NCBI RefSeq assembly: GCF_029407905.1
Contig: NC_073632.1
Location: 58,514,964-58,578,963 of the forward strand
DNA length: 64,000 nucleotides
Origin: Bubalus kerabau
Lineage: Eukaryota; Chordata; Mammalia; Artiodactyla; Bovidae
Direction: 5' to 3'
The notes below the pieces were generated by a model that saw only the letters and a program-made list of their open reading frames with translations, was not told the origin of the DNA and did no database searches. Numbering within the stretch: position 1 is the stretch's first letter; every line of letters begins with the position of its first letter. Shown here piece after piece: positions 35,131-45,715 of the stretch. The translations under genes and the position numbers were made by a program.

Positions 35131-35482
35131 ATCAGATCAGATCAGATCAGATCAGTCGCTCAGTCGTGTCTGACTCTTTGCAACCCCATGAATCGTAGCA
35201 CGCCAGGCCTCCCTGTCCATCACCAACTCCCGGAGTTCACTCAGACTCACGTCCATCGAGTCAGTGATGCCATCCAGCCATCTCATCCTCTGTCATCCCC
35301 TTCTCCTCCTGCCTTTAATCCCTCCCAGCATCAGAGTCTTTTCCAATGAGTCAACTCTTCCCATCAGGTGGCCAAAGTACTGGAGTTTCAGCCTCAGCAT
35401 CATTCCTTCCAAAGAAATCCCAGGGCTGATCTCCTTCAGAATGAACTGGTTGGATCTCCTTGCAGTCCAAGGGACTCTCACT
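35131..35482 (-). mobile_element. BovB LINE 3' end, antisense
   Basis: Begins with the (atcag)n terminal repeat typical of the BovB 3' end and continues 'tcgctcagtcgtgtctgact', 'gccatccagccatctcatcc', 'gagtcttttccaatgagtca', 'tccttgcagtccaagggact'. High consensus match implies a fairly young copy. The minus-strand frame 35293-35553 reads the C-terminal part of the BovB polyprotein. Confidence 0.93.
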
Positions 35483-35539
35483 GACACTTGAACACAAAAG
35501 TCAGCAACCTGAGTTGGTGAAGGATCCAGGGGCCAGCAC

Positions 35540-35695
35540 AACGGTGGAGGCATCTGGTTCTCTAGGTGTTTGTGATAGAAAACCTAGATTCTGAGTTATT
35601 GCGTTGATCCTGGTGTGTGGTTCATGTCTTTAAACCTTAAACTAGCCAGAGGGATTCTGTTATTTGCAACCAAGAACACTAACCAATATAAGAAG
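35540..35695 (+). repeat. Possible LTR 3' end
   Basis: 'gggattctgttatttgcaac' followed by 'caagaacactaaccaatat' resembles the terminal bases of ERVL-type LTRs, and the preceding text is compatible. Too short and diverged for a family call. Confidence 0.35.
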
Positions 35696-35877
35696 TTAAA
35701 CGATTATCTTGAAATTACGTGGTAAATTAGAAAGTAGGAATTAGAACTAATCTGTCTCATTTCCAAGTTTCAACCCCCAAATAGAGTTACTATAATACAG
35801 TGATTGCAGTTTGTGTCCCTACCCTTATCAGCTGGGTAAGATGCAGGCTGGGGCATTTCTCCATTCAGTGCTTTTGG

Positions 35878-36092
35878 CTGGGAGTCAGCAGACCAAACCT
35901 GGCCCACTACCTGTTTTTGTAAATAAAGTTTTATTGGGACACAGTCGTGCCCATTGGTTTGTGTATTATCTGAGGTTGCTTTCACACTCTAACAGCAGAG
36001 TTGAGTTGTTGCCATAGAGACTGTATGGCAACATATCCTAAAATATCCACTGTCTTGCCCTTTACAGGAAATGTTTGCTGATCCTTGGTTGG
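35878..36092. mobile_element. hAT-like non-autonomous MER element
   Basis: A well-known mammalian consensus: 'gtaaataaagttttattggg', 'acacagtcgtgcccattggt', 'cagagttgagttgttgccat', 'agactgtatggcaacatatc', 'ttgccctttacaggaaatgt', 'ttgctgatcc'. Imperfect inverted ends are visible (agcagacc / tgctgatcc). No transposase. Exact family name withheld. Confidence 0.75.
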
Positions 36093-36901
36093 TAGGCAGT
36101 CACTACCCACCAGCAAGATCTGGCAAGTGAAATGAAGCCTGTTTGGCATCCCCGGTCTAACGTGTCCCGTTAGTCATCCATTGCTGCTTTTGTAAGCGAC
36201 ATCAGCATACAGCATGGGCTCTGACCAGAGGCTGGTGCAGATAAGGACTGTATGGAGATAAATAAAGGCTTGCATCCATACATATGTTAGAGGAAACATA
36301 CACTATTCACTCTTTTGCCTCTACATGTCCTTTTATTAAAATGGATAATTTAGGAAGCAGTGCTTTTTCACTAAGTAGATTTTACCTCTGTAGATGATTA
36401 GACTGATAGATTTCATCTAAAAAAAAAAAAAAAAAAAAACCTGATCGAGATTGCTTCCTTTCTAAGTTGGCATTTAGTAAATGTCTTCAATCAACTTGGA
36501 CATTGGCCACCCTTAAAAATGATTGATTCAAGTCCAGGGGGGCCTTGGGGAAAGTCCATAGGTCATAGCTTCACATGCAGAAGATCAATATTGTCTTGAT
36601 GCCAGTGCCTTGACTTGTGACACAAATTGATCCAGATAAAAGAAATTTGGCTTCTCAAAACCTTAGGAGGAAGTTACTGAGTTGACCACATCTCTGGTTG
36701 ATAACCCTTTTCATTGCCCCACTGCACAGACTGACTGGCAGATCCTGAATGTGCTGGTCTGTCTACTGCTAAGGTTTTGCTTGAGCTGCTGTCTCCATCT
36801 CTGAGGCATGTATTATACATTTCTCATTACCTAACTAGTTTCTTCTAGTTCTTTGAGACTCAAACCAAGTGTCATCCCACCAGGAAAATTTGCTGTTCCT
36901 T
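36093..36901. other. Unique sequence with A20 run
   Basis: A 21-base A run lies at 36419-36439, without a clear retroposed body on its 5' side. No exon seen. Confidence 0.45.
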
Positions 36902-37196
36902 GTCCTCCGGGCTGGGAGAAGGCAACGGCATCCCACTCCAGTACGCTTGCCTGGAAAATCCCATGGATGGAGGAGCCTGGAAGGCTGCAGTCCATGGGGT
37001 CGCTGAGGGTCGGACACGACTGAGCGACTTCACTTTCACTTTTCACTTTCATGCATTGGAGAAGGAAATGGCAACCCACTCCAGTGTTCTTGCCTGGAGA
37101 ATCCCAGGGACGGGGGAGCCTGGGGGGCTGCCGTCTATGGGGTCACACAGAGTTGGACACGACTGAAGTGACTTAGCTGCAGCAGTCCTCCGGGCT
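36902..37196 (+). mobile_element. BOV-A2 SINE with 12-bp TSD
   Basis: The dimeric BOV-A2 structure is complete: first unit 'gagaaggcaacggcatccca' to 'gactgagcgacttcactttc', the 'acttttcactttcatgcatt' linker, second unit 'ggagaaggaaatggcaaccc' to 'gactgaagtgacttagctgc'. Perfect 12-base duplications gtcctccgggct are at 36902-36913 and 37185-37196. Confidence 0.95.
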
Positions 37197-38135
37197 TACT
37201 CTTATCATGGGCTTTTCATCCCGTGTGGTCTGTTTACTTCTCTGTCTCCTGCAGGTGACTGTGCAGGCACTGAGTGGTTTATCTCTGTTCCCTGTACACA
37301 GCCAAATGTTTAGTACAGAAAAGATGCTCAAAATATGTATATTAGAAGAGACAGTATCCTTTTTGTGGTCCAGAGGCAAGGTCTTGTAAGTGGAGCTAAA
37401 CTTTCTTTTGTGGCTTCTTTTTCAGCAAAGGATTACAGTGCAGCAGGGATTTTAATTTGATTCTGAACCAATTTGTTTATTTACCCTAATATGAACTGAA
37501 AGACAAAAAAAAAAAAAAAAAAAAGGGAAGAAAATCCATCAGAATGCAATGCTATGCAATTTGAGATGGTGGGATTCTGAATGAATTTTTACTTTGTTTT
37601 GATACTTTTCTGTATTTTCCAAAGTTTGTTAGTTTTACAAATAGAAAAATAGGCATTAATACAATTTTAAAAAATAACTGGAATAAGATGTCAAATAGGT
37701 AAGTTACTGTTTATTATAAAATTAAAACTTTTAACAATTCTAAATAAAATATTGTAGCTAGAAAGGAAAAATAACCTCTGTCCTTTTTTTTTTTTTTAAT
37801 AAGAGCTACATCATGTTATTGAAACATTAAAATGATTAGAGTGAATATCTGGGATTGCAAACTTTGGCTTGGCCCTGGGTTAACCCCAGGTTGGGATTAT
37901 ATATTCAACTTGCCTTTTCCTCATTCCAATAGATGGACATTTTTTGTGAACTGTCTTTACTAATGAGTCTTCTGTAACCTATAGAAAAAAAATACAAATG
38001 AAAAGGTGTCTAGGAGCAGAAGGGGAAAAAGTCAAGCATTCATTACACGCTTAAGGAAGGGTTATGAGTTGTAGCACTTGTAGGTCCAGTCATGAACTCC
38101 AGGGCTTAGGAGTGAAAATAATCAGGGCCACTGAC
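37197..38135. other. Unique sequence, no gene seen
   Basis: Contains an A run at 37505-37524 and a T run at 37784-37798. No recognisable retroposed body or exon. Confidence 0.45.
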
Positions 38136-40251
38136 CAAGGATTGGCTTGTTGTTGTTTTTCAGTCAATAAGTGGCATCCAACTCTTTGCGACCGCATGGA
38201 CTACAGGCTTCTCTATCCTTCATCAACTCCCAGAGTTTGCTAAAGCTTATGTCCATTGAGTAGGTGATGCCATCCAACCATCTCATCCTCTGCCACCTGC
38301 TTCTCCTCCTGCCCTTAATCTCTCCCAGCGTCAGGGTCTTCTCCAGAGTCTGCTCTTTGCATCAGGTGGCCAAAGGACTAGAGCTTCAGCCTCAGCATTA
38401 GCCCTTCCAATGAATATTCAGGGTTGATTTCCTTTAGAAGTGACTGGTTTGATCTCCTTGCGGTCCAAGGGACTTTCAAGAGTCTTCTGTAGCACTGCAG
38501 TTTGAAAGCATCAATTCTTTGGCACTCAGCCTTCTTTATGGTCCAGATCTCATGTCCATACATGACTACTGGAAAATCCATAACTTTGACCATATGGACC
38601 TTTGTCGGCAAAGTGATGTCTCTGCTTTTTAATATGCTGTCTAGATTGGTCCTAGCCTTTCTTCCAAGGAGCAAGCTGCTTTTAATTTCATGGCTGCAGT
38701 CACTATCCACAGTGATTTTTGAGCCCAAGAAAATAAAATCTGTCACTGCTTCCACTTTTTCCCCATCTATTTGCCATGAAATGATAGAACCAGATGCCAT
38801 GATCTTTGTTTTTTCAATGTTGAATTTTAAGCCAGCTTTTTACTCTCCTCTTTCACTCTCAACAACAGGCTCTTTAGTTCCTCTTTGCTTTCTGCCATTA
38901 GAGTAGTGTGGTATCATCTGCATATCTGAGGTTGTTGATATTTCTCCTGGCAATCTTTATTCAGCTTGTGATTCATCCAGCCTGGCATTTCGAATGACAC
39001 AGTCTGCACTTAAGTTTAATAAGCAGGGTGACAACATACAGCCTCTATGTGCTCCTTTCCTTATTTTGAACCAGTTTTTCCATGTCTGGTTCTAACTGTT
39101 GCTTCTTGACCTGCATGCAGGTTTTTCAGGAGGCAGGTAAGGTGGTTTGGTATTTCGATCTGTAAGAATTTTTGTTTGTTGTGATCCACACAGTCAAAGG
39201 CTTTAGTATAGTCAATAATGCAGAAGTAGATTTTTTTTCCCCTGGAATTCCCTTGCTTTCTCTGTGATCCAATGGATGTTGGCAATTTGATCTCTGGTTA
39301 CTCTGCTTTTTCTAAATCCAGCTGGTACATCTGGAGGTTTTTGATTCACCTACTACTGAAGCTTAACTTGAAGGATTTTGAGCATAAGCCTACTAGAATG
39401 GGAAATGAATTGTATGGTAGTTTGAACATTCTTTGGCATTGCCTTTCTTTGGAATTGAAATGAAAACGGACCTTTTCCAGTCCTTTGGCCACTGCTGAGT
39501 CTTCCAAATTTGGTGGCATATTGAGTGCACCACTTTAACAGCATCATCTTTTAGGATTTGAAATAACTCAGCTGGAATTCCATCACCTCCACTAGTTTTA
39601 TTCATAGTAATACTTCCTAAGGCCCACTTGATTTCACACTCCAGGTTATCTGGGTCATTAAGACTGTTTTTGTACAGTTCTTCTGGGTATTCTTACCACT
39701 GCTTCTTAATCTCTTCTGCTTCTCTTAGGTCCTTGCTGTTTCTGTCCTTTATCATCCCTGTCTTTGCATGAAATGTTCCCTTGCTATCTCTAATTTTCCT
39801 GAAGAGAGCTCTAGTTCTTCCCATTCTACTATTTCCCTCTATTTCTTTGCACTGTTCACTTAAGAAGGTTTTCTTATTTCTCCTTGCTATTCTCTGAAAC
39901 TCTGCATTCAGTTGGTTATATCTTTCCATTTTTCCTTTGCCTCTCACTTCTTTTTTCAGCTATTTGTAAGGACTCCTCAGACAACCACTCTGCCTTCTTG
40001 CATTTCTTTTTCTTTGGGATGATTTTGGTCACTGCCTCCTGTACAATGTTATGAACCTCCATCCATAGTTCTTCAGGCACTCTGTCTATCAGATCTAATC
40101 CCTTGAATCTATTTGTCACCTCCACTGTATAATCATAAAGGATTAGATTTAGGTCATACCTGAATAGTCTAGTGGTTTTCTCTACTTTCTTCAATTTAAG
40201 CCTGAATTTTGCACTAAGGAGCTCATACTAGGAGCCATGGTCAAGGATTGG
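38136..40251 (-). mobile_element. BovB LINE, 2.1 kb 5'-truncated, with 10-bp TSD
   Basis: The longest LINE in the window (body 38146-40241). On the plus strand it starts with the antisense 3' end ('ttgttgtttttcagtcaata') and runs into the reverse transcriptase and, at about 39950-40200, the linker upstream of it. The apurinic-type endonuclease and 5' end are absent. A perfect direct repeat, caaggattgg, lies at 38136-38145 and 40242-40251, so truncation happened at insertion and both ends are original. BovB belongs to the RTE clade and is known for horizontal transfer between squamates and ruminants. Confidence 0.95.
38378..40194 (-). pseudogene. BovB reverse transcriptase remnant, frameshifted
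   Basis: The minus strand encodes recognisable pieces of the BovB polyprotein in 5'-3' order. There is a linker ending in a WLSEESLQIA-type segment (40194-39916), a basic helical segment (39947-39693), the GGDGIPAELFQ reverse transcriptase block (39605-39393), the KAFDCVDH motif A region (39285-39061), the catalytic YADD motif C (codons at 38924-38913) and the C-terminal region (38800-38378). Successive pieces lie in different frames, so at least four frameshifts separate them, and stops intervene. It cannot make an active enzyme. Confidence 0.92.
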
Positions 40252-40350
40252 TTAGTCAAATGTTAAAGTGACCTACAAACAACCCTGAAAAACATACTCA
40301 GTGTGAAGCGTCTTCTGAGCCTCTGAACCAGGGAAAGTGCTGGTGAGTCT

Positions 40351-40560
40351 GGGCTTCTCTGGTGGCCCAGTGGTAGAGAATCCACCTGCCAATGCAGGAG
40401 ACACAGGTTTGATCCCTGGATAGAGAAGATCCCCTAGAGAAGGAAATGACAGCTCACGCCAGTATTCTTGCTTGGAAATCATCATGGATAGAGGAGCCTG
40501 ACAGGCTACAGTCCATAGGGTCGCAAGAGTCAGATGTGACTGAAGCGACAGCATGCATGC
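40351..40560 (+). mobile_element. Bov-tA SINE
   Basis: Sense copy starting 'gggcttctctggtggcccag', with 'acctgccaatgcaggagaca', 'gagaagatcccctagagaag', 'gaggagcctgacaggctaca'. It ends in a (gcat)n tail, 'agcatgcatgc'. It lies 100 bp beyond the BovB boundary. Confidence 0.9.
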
Positions 40561-41509
40561 TAACTTTGACATGGATCTAGGTCTCAGTTCCTCACTGAGC
40601 TTCTTTATTGAGATTTTTGAAATTTTATTTACTCTATTACATGTTAGGTCATGAATAAGCACATCTGAAAGAACAGATGAAAAATATACCCACATCAGAA
40701 ATTCCTCTAAATACATGTAAGTAAATGAATCATATGGCAAAATTTGGGGGCAAAGATGCCATTCCATTTCCCATTATTCAAATGTGAAAACTAAATTTTA
40801 AATAAAAATTGAAAGTCATTTTTCCACAAATATAGTATTTCCTATATTAGAGATAATTCGGTTTATAATTCTATGATCAAATAAAGAAATCCCCTTTATA
40901 CTTGAGTAAAACTACGTTGTTGGGTTCACGCGCTATTTGTGATAACTATCACTGTCGTGTCACTTTGAACCTTGGAGCATTTGTCCCTGTGGCATGGAAA
41001 CTATTACTATTATGAAATTAAAGGTAGCACTTGAGGTGGTACTTCAGACAGTACTCTCCAAAAGCAAGTATGTAGAAATCAGTTGAGTAAACTGGATAGT
41101 TGAACCCCCTCACCCTTGCCTTTCCTGACCCCCAATCTCATAGTCTTTTGATGATTCATCCTGAAAATATAGACTGGGTGAAGTGCCCTTAACTCTGTTC
41201 AGTTGACACTAACCCCAGTTCTGTTACTCAGCCTTGCTGAGGGGCCATCACTTGAATATTTTCTTCCATAAATTCCTGACAGAAGACAGAATACTTTTGT
41301 ACTGATGTGTGATTAAATTGCTTTTCCTTCTTAGGAAAACCTCACATCTTAAAACCTAATGCTTTTTCAGTTTCGGGGAACAAGTGGGATGACCCTTCTC
41401 ATCACTAGCACTTTCCCCTCCTCAGGTGGAAGGGCATCTTGGTGTAATTTGACGGATAACTGCATTTGTCCGTGGAAGTTTTCTGCATCCACACCAAACT
41501 ACCCTGCTT
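40561..41509. other. Unique sequence, no gene seen
   Basis: No repeat or exon recognised. Confidence 0.45.
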
Positions 41510-41640
41510 GTTAGTGTTCCAAGCCCTCTTCATCTGCTCACTCATTTGTAGTAGCTGGAGAGGTAATCCTCTATTCTCATTTTCCAGAAGAGAAAATGAA
41601 AACTTAGAAATTAAGTAACTTCCTCAGATTTAGGCAGTCT
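41510..41640 (+). mobile_element. MIR SINE fragment
   Basis: 'ctcattttccagaagagaaa', 'atgaaaacttagaaattaag', 'taacttcctcagatttaggc' follows the MIR core in sense orientation, with the 'ggtcacacagc' step degraded. Confidence 0.65.
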
Positions 41641-41786
41641 GTCCATCTGCATTGCAGAGTGGAGGATGGAGGGAGCAGCAAATGTGTTCAGAATAGACCA
41701 CAAACCTGATTCATTCAGACATTGGTCTATTTATCCCTACCAGCCTCCTTAAGTCCCTCTTCCCTCTCATTTCCTCAATGTCTTGT

Positions 41787-41911
41787 TTTTTTTTTTTTTT
41801 TTGCCATGCTATGCAGTTTTGGGGATCTTAATTCACTGACCAGGAATTGAACCTGGGCCCTTGGCAGTGAAAGCGCAGAGTCCTAAACACTGGGACTGCC
41901 AGGGAATTCCC
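41787..41911 (-). mobile_element. CHR-type tRNA-derived SINE
   Basis: A T run (antisense poly-A) leads into 'gccatgctatgcagttttgg', 'ccaggaattgaacctgggcc', 'agcgcagagtcctaaacact', 'gggactgccagggaattcc'. This is the cetartiodactyl CHR SINE pattern, older than Bov-tA. Confidence 0.85.
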
Positions 41912-42289
41912 AATAAGTCTTTTTCCATGACTTCTCTGGGAAGTATCTCAGCCCTCCCCTCACCAACATTTCATTTTGTTGTCATGAATGAAGGCTTAGA
42001 GAGCTGGGAGTGGTGGACAAATTTTTCTGGGCTTTGTGTAATTTGCAATCTGTGGTCAGAGCATCTTGGGAAGAAATTGGACACTCACTCTCATCATTGG
42101 GCTTGTGCTAGGTGTCCCCCAAGGAGCTCCTTCAGCCATGCTAGTTCATATTTGTTTGTTTGTTTGTTTGTTTGGACTCCATAAGGATGAAGTTGATAAG
42201 GTAACTTTGGTACAACTGTCTGCCATTGGGGATCACTGTGGTCATTGCCCTATAAACACCACTCATGCATGCATGCATCAATCCATCTC
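41912..42289. repeat. Unique sequence with (GTTT)n
   Basis: A clean (tttg)6 run lies at 42151-42174 and a (catg)n run at 42265-42278. The 107- and 89-codon frames here cross the repeat and lack domains. Confidence 0.6.
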
Positions 42290-42395
42290 CTCACTTAATA
42301 AACATCAAGTTCCACGTACTGCCAGAGTGATATAAGGGCTAACAAGAATAAGAGCTACTGTGCTCATGGAGTTTGCTCTAGAGGGGAAGACAAAC
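42290..42395 (+). repeat. MIR3/L2-type remnant
   Basis: 'ctcacttaataaacatcaag', 'ttccacgtactgccagagtg', 'gtgctcatggagtttgctct' and 'agaggggaagacaaacaata' parallel the old-repeat pattern ending 'aaggagctcacagtctag..gggaagacagac'. Confidence 0.5.
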
Positions 42396-43616
42396 AATAA
42401 GGAAGGAAACAAACAAACTAGATAGCTCTAGCTCTACCTTGTGACATATAATGAGGGAAACACATCAAAGACTTGACAGACAATACCTTGGGAGGATGGT
42501 TCTTTAAATAGAGTTGTCCAGAAGACCACTCTAAGAAGTTACCTTCTGCACTGAACGCCTGGCAGAAGGGAAGGACTCAGTCATTCCAGGACCTGGAGAA
42601 AGACCACATCAGGCACTGGGACAGGAAAATGCTCAGAGGTGGAGCTGAGGGTGGGAAGGGGCCAGTGAAGGTGGAGCCAGTGAGTGGGGAGGGGTGTGTA
42701 AGCCATGGGGTAGGGTCAGACCTGGTTGGGCTTTGCCAGTAGCAGTGGTTCTCAGAATACACAGCACAATGGCACTGGCTTTTCCCGCGAGTGTCCATTT
42801 GACCAGGTATGCCTTGTGTTAGGTGTTTAGACTTCTGCCCCAAATGTTGGCCATGGCAAGGACAATTGTACTGTAAAAACATGTGTTTCACCATTTCCTG
42901 TTACTCTTACTAGGCTGTCAACATTAGGTGAGCTGTTGAGAAAGTAGGAGCCTGGCATCTGAAGAGGTGACCATGTCACCCTCTGAGGACATGTGTGGGA
43001 GCATAGTGCAGATTGCCCTTGTTCCTGTTCTGACCACCTTTCTGTTTATCCAGAATCGTTCTGAGACGCTTGCATTTCCTTTGGCAGCCCACACAGCACT
43101 TAACCTTCACCATGCAAATCAGTATTCATCTATCAAGGATTCTAGGCCAGCCTGTTTTTGTCCCCATTAACCTCTGGCTAGCCCTACACTTCTCCAATAA
43201 AAAGAACTCCATTTCCTAATCAATGGTCACTTCCCGATGGAAATCATAATTATGGTTATGCAGCATTTGTTTCGCATACACAGCTTTTATGAGTGTGATT
43301 GATAGAAGTGAGGCAGTGGGACTGAGTGGGTCACGTGCCCAGTTATTTTGCTCATCTTATTTTGCAGGTTCTGCAGGGTGCCATATACTTTATGGTTCAA
43401 ATGGGGGCATTTTGGGGAATTAAAGAGGGCTATATTAATAATTATACCATGAAAATAGACATAAACTGGAGTGGGTGGTCACCCTAGGTTTTCAGGGTTT
43501 GGGTACTACATACTGCTGTTATATTTTCTAGATTTTTCCACATGACAATGAATGACAATCTTTCTTGCCCCTGATATTATGATCAAGTATGTTAAGTCCA
43601 TCTGTTTTATGGGTTT
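42396..43616. other. Unique sequence, no gene seen
   Basis: 42630-42720 is G-rich ('gtgggaaggggccagtgaag', 'agtggggaggggtgtgtaag') with long loops, a weaker quadruplex candidate than those at 5932 and 13013. A 105-codon minus frame overlaps it. No exon recognised. Confidence 0.45.
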
Positions 43617-43859
43617 AAAGAAGGGCTTCCTAGGTGGTGCAGTGGTAGAGAATCCACTGCCAATGCAGGAGACATGAGACATGGGTTTGATCCTTGGGTT
43701 GGAAAGATTCCCCTGGAGAAGGGAATGGCAACCCACTCCAGTATTTTTGCCTGGAAAATTCCATGGACAAGGAACCTGGTGGGCTAGGTGGAGTTGCAAA
43801 GAGTCAGACATAACTGAACATGACACACACACACACACACACACACATACACAAAGAAG
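43617..43859 (+). mobile_element. Bov-tA SINE with (CA)n tail and short TSD
   Basis: Sense copy: 'gggcttcctaggtggtgcag', 'ccactgccaatgcaggagac', 'gattcccctggagaagggaa', 'gagttgcaaagagtcagaca', then an (ac)n tail at 43821-43847. The 7-base repeat aaagaag at 43617-43623 and 43853-43859 is a probable target-site duplication. The 188-codon minus frame (43506-44072) is SINE plus CA-repeat translation. Confidence 0.9.
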
Positions 43860-44451
43860 AAGTCGCAAAATGACTCTTTTTCTTGCAGCTAATGCCAAGC
43901 TTGTGAAGGAAACAGCTGAGCCCAAGCTTGTAACCTCAGTACTGCCCGGAGGCTCCAGATGGTCAGGGAGATGACAGAGTGGTCTGAAAGCCCCTGTTCC
44001 ATATTCCTGTCTCTGCATGGGGACAGCGCCTCTTGAAAGCAGGGTGGGTGGAGGTGGAAGGAGATGATTCACCTAATGATCTCTGGTCAGACTATGCTCG
44101 AGTGACAGTGAAGGTGGAAAAGACATGATTGCCAAAGCAACAAATCCTTTGCCACAGTGAGAACCTGCTGTGTGTGCCAATAAGAAGTGAACTGTCTGGA
44201 TGGGAAAGAATAAATGGGTGAACTCAATTTATTACTCTTGGCAAAATGTGTAATCCTGAATATCCACAAGTGGCAATAATATTGTTTTTATTATTCTTTA
44301 TTAGGAAATCTTTTAAAAGAGTCTTGGCTCAGTGTTTGCTTGCTAATTTGCTTAAAGAACACAAAACCATGGGAACACTATCTTGTCTTCCCTCCTCAAC
44401 CCACGTTTAAGCCCAAGTCTCTCAGACAAGTTAGAGTCGTTCTTCAGGTTC
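43860..44451. other. Unique sequence, no gene seen
   Basis: No repeat or exon recognised. Confidence 0.4.
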
Positions 44452-44519
44452 TGTTGTTGTTGCTCAGTTGCTCCGTTGTGTCTGACTCTTGGCGACCCCA
44501 TGGACCGCAGCACACCAGT
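44452..44519 (-). mobile_element. Short BovB/Bov-tA tail fragment
   Basis: 'tgttgttgttgctcagttgc', 'tgtgtctgactcttggcgac', 'cccatggaccgcagcacacc' is the region shared by the BovB 3' end and its SINEs, so the parent cannot be told from this length. Confidence 0.75.
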
Positions 44520-45134
44520 CAGACTGTGAGTCACAATGAATCTGCTGTTAAGAAAGTCTTTCTCTTGGGATGACATTCTTGAAAATGCAAACTACTCCTA
44601 AACAGGACCCGATGGTTCATTTTTTTCCAAGGACAACTCTTCTTTAATTTAACAACTAACTCAGACCTGCTGCAAAGAGAGTATTTAGTTAGATGATTTA
44701 GACTAACACAGTATCTATACCACAGTTCCCGACTAGGGTGGAAGTAAGCTGAGATGTTGACATTTTCTGGGAAGCTCACATAGTCCTCCAAAGACCCGTC
44801 CTCTCCACTTCCTCCTTTCCCATTGTTGCTTCCACCCTTTCCCATTGTTAGTTTTGGAGCCTGTAAAACCCAAACCTTCTTTCTGTATTGGGATAACTGT
44901 TCCCTTGAACCCCTGTCTCTGTGCTCAGCTCAGTGCAGCTCAGCCTCAAAGCAAATATTTTGGGGGAACAACTGGGATATAATTACATGACTAAGAAGTA
45001 AGAAAGGGATGGGGTTGTGATTTGATTCTATGGAAGAATAATAAATTGTCAGTGTGAATCCTATGGATGCAGAGTTAAGGATGCTTGACCCAAGATGTGT
45101 TTTTCCATCTAGATCTGTGTCTGAAAAAATATAA
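44520..45134. other. Unique sequence, no gene seen
   Basis: A 104-codon minus frame (44531-44845) lacks a recognisable domain. No repeat seen. Confidence 0.4.
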
Positions 45135-45715
45135 TATGAGCCACACATGGAATGTAAAATTTTCTGGTAGCCACATAAAAACAGGGAAACTAATTTTAAT
45201 AATCTATTTTATTTAACCCAATGTATGCAAAATATTATCATCCTAACATATAATCCAGGAGAAGGCAATGGCACCCCACTCCAGTACTTTTGCCTAGAAA
45301 ATCCCATGGATGGAGGAGCCTGGTAGGCTGCAGTCCATGGGGTTGCTACAGTTGGACACGACTGAGCGACTTCACTTTCACTTTTCACTTTCATGCATTG
45401 GAGAAGGAAATGGCAACCCACTCCAGTGTTCTTGCCTGGAGAATCCCAGGGACGGGAAGTCTGGTGGGCTGCCGTCTATGGGGTCGCACAGAGTCGGACA
45501 CAACTGAAGCAATGCAGCAGCAACATGTAATCCATATGAAAAGTATTAATGAGAAATTTGACATTCTTTTTCATGCTAAGCCTTTGACATCAAGAGCATG
45601 TTTCAATCCAGACTCACCACATTGCACATGCTCAATAGTCACACATGGCTAGTGGTTGCTGTATTGGACAGAATAGTACAGATGCAGAGCATTGCTATTC
45701 AGAATGTGGTCCATA
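45135..45715. mobile_element. MER-type DNA transposon split by BOV-A2
   Basis: The left part, 'ttctggtagccacataaaaa' and 'tctattttatttaacccaat', resumes on the far side of the SINE as 'taatgagaaatttgacattc', 'acatgctcaatagtcacaca' and 'tggctagtggttgctgtatt'. It belongs to the same family as 25005-25148. It has no transposase coding. Confidence 0.65.
45245..45534 (+). mobile_element. BOV-A2 SINE with 13-bp TSD
   Basis: Complete dimer (45258-45521): 'ggagaaggcaatggcacccc', the 'ttttcactttcatgcattgg' linker, 'gagtcggacacaactgaagc'. Flanks aacatataatcca (45245-45257) and aacatgtaatcca (45522-45534) match at 12 of 13 positions. Confidence 0.95.

Noticed and set aside
36419..36439. A21 run as the tail of a processed pseudogene
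   Set aside because: The sequence 5' of it shows no recognisable mRNA-like body and no target-site duplication.
42630..42720. G-rich stretch as a third quadruplex
   Set aside because: G runs are separated by long, irregular loops, so the motif is weak compared with 5932 and 13013.
43506..44072. 188-codon minus-strand open frame, the longest in the window
   Set aside because: It reads through a Bov-tA SINE and the complement of its (CA)n tail, giving a run of alternating V and C. It is not a gene.
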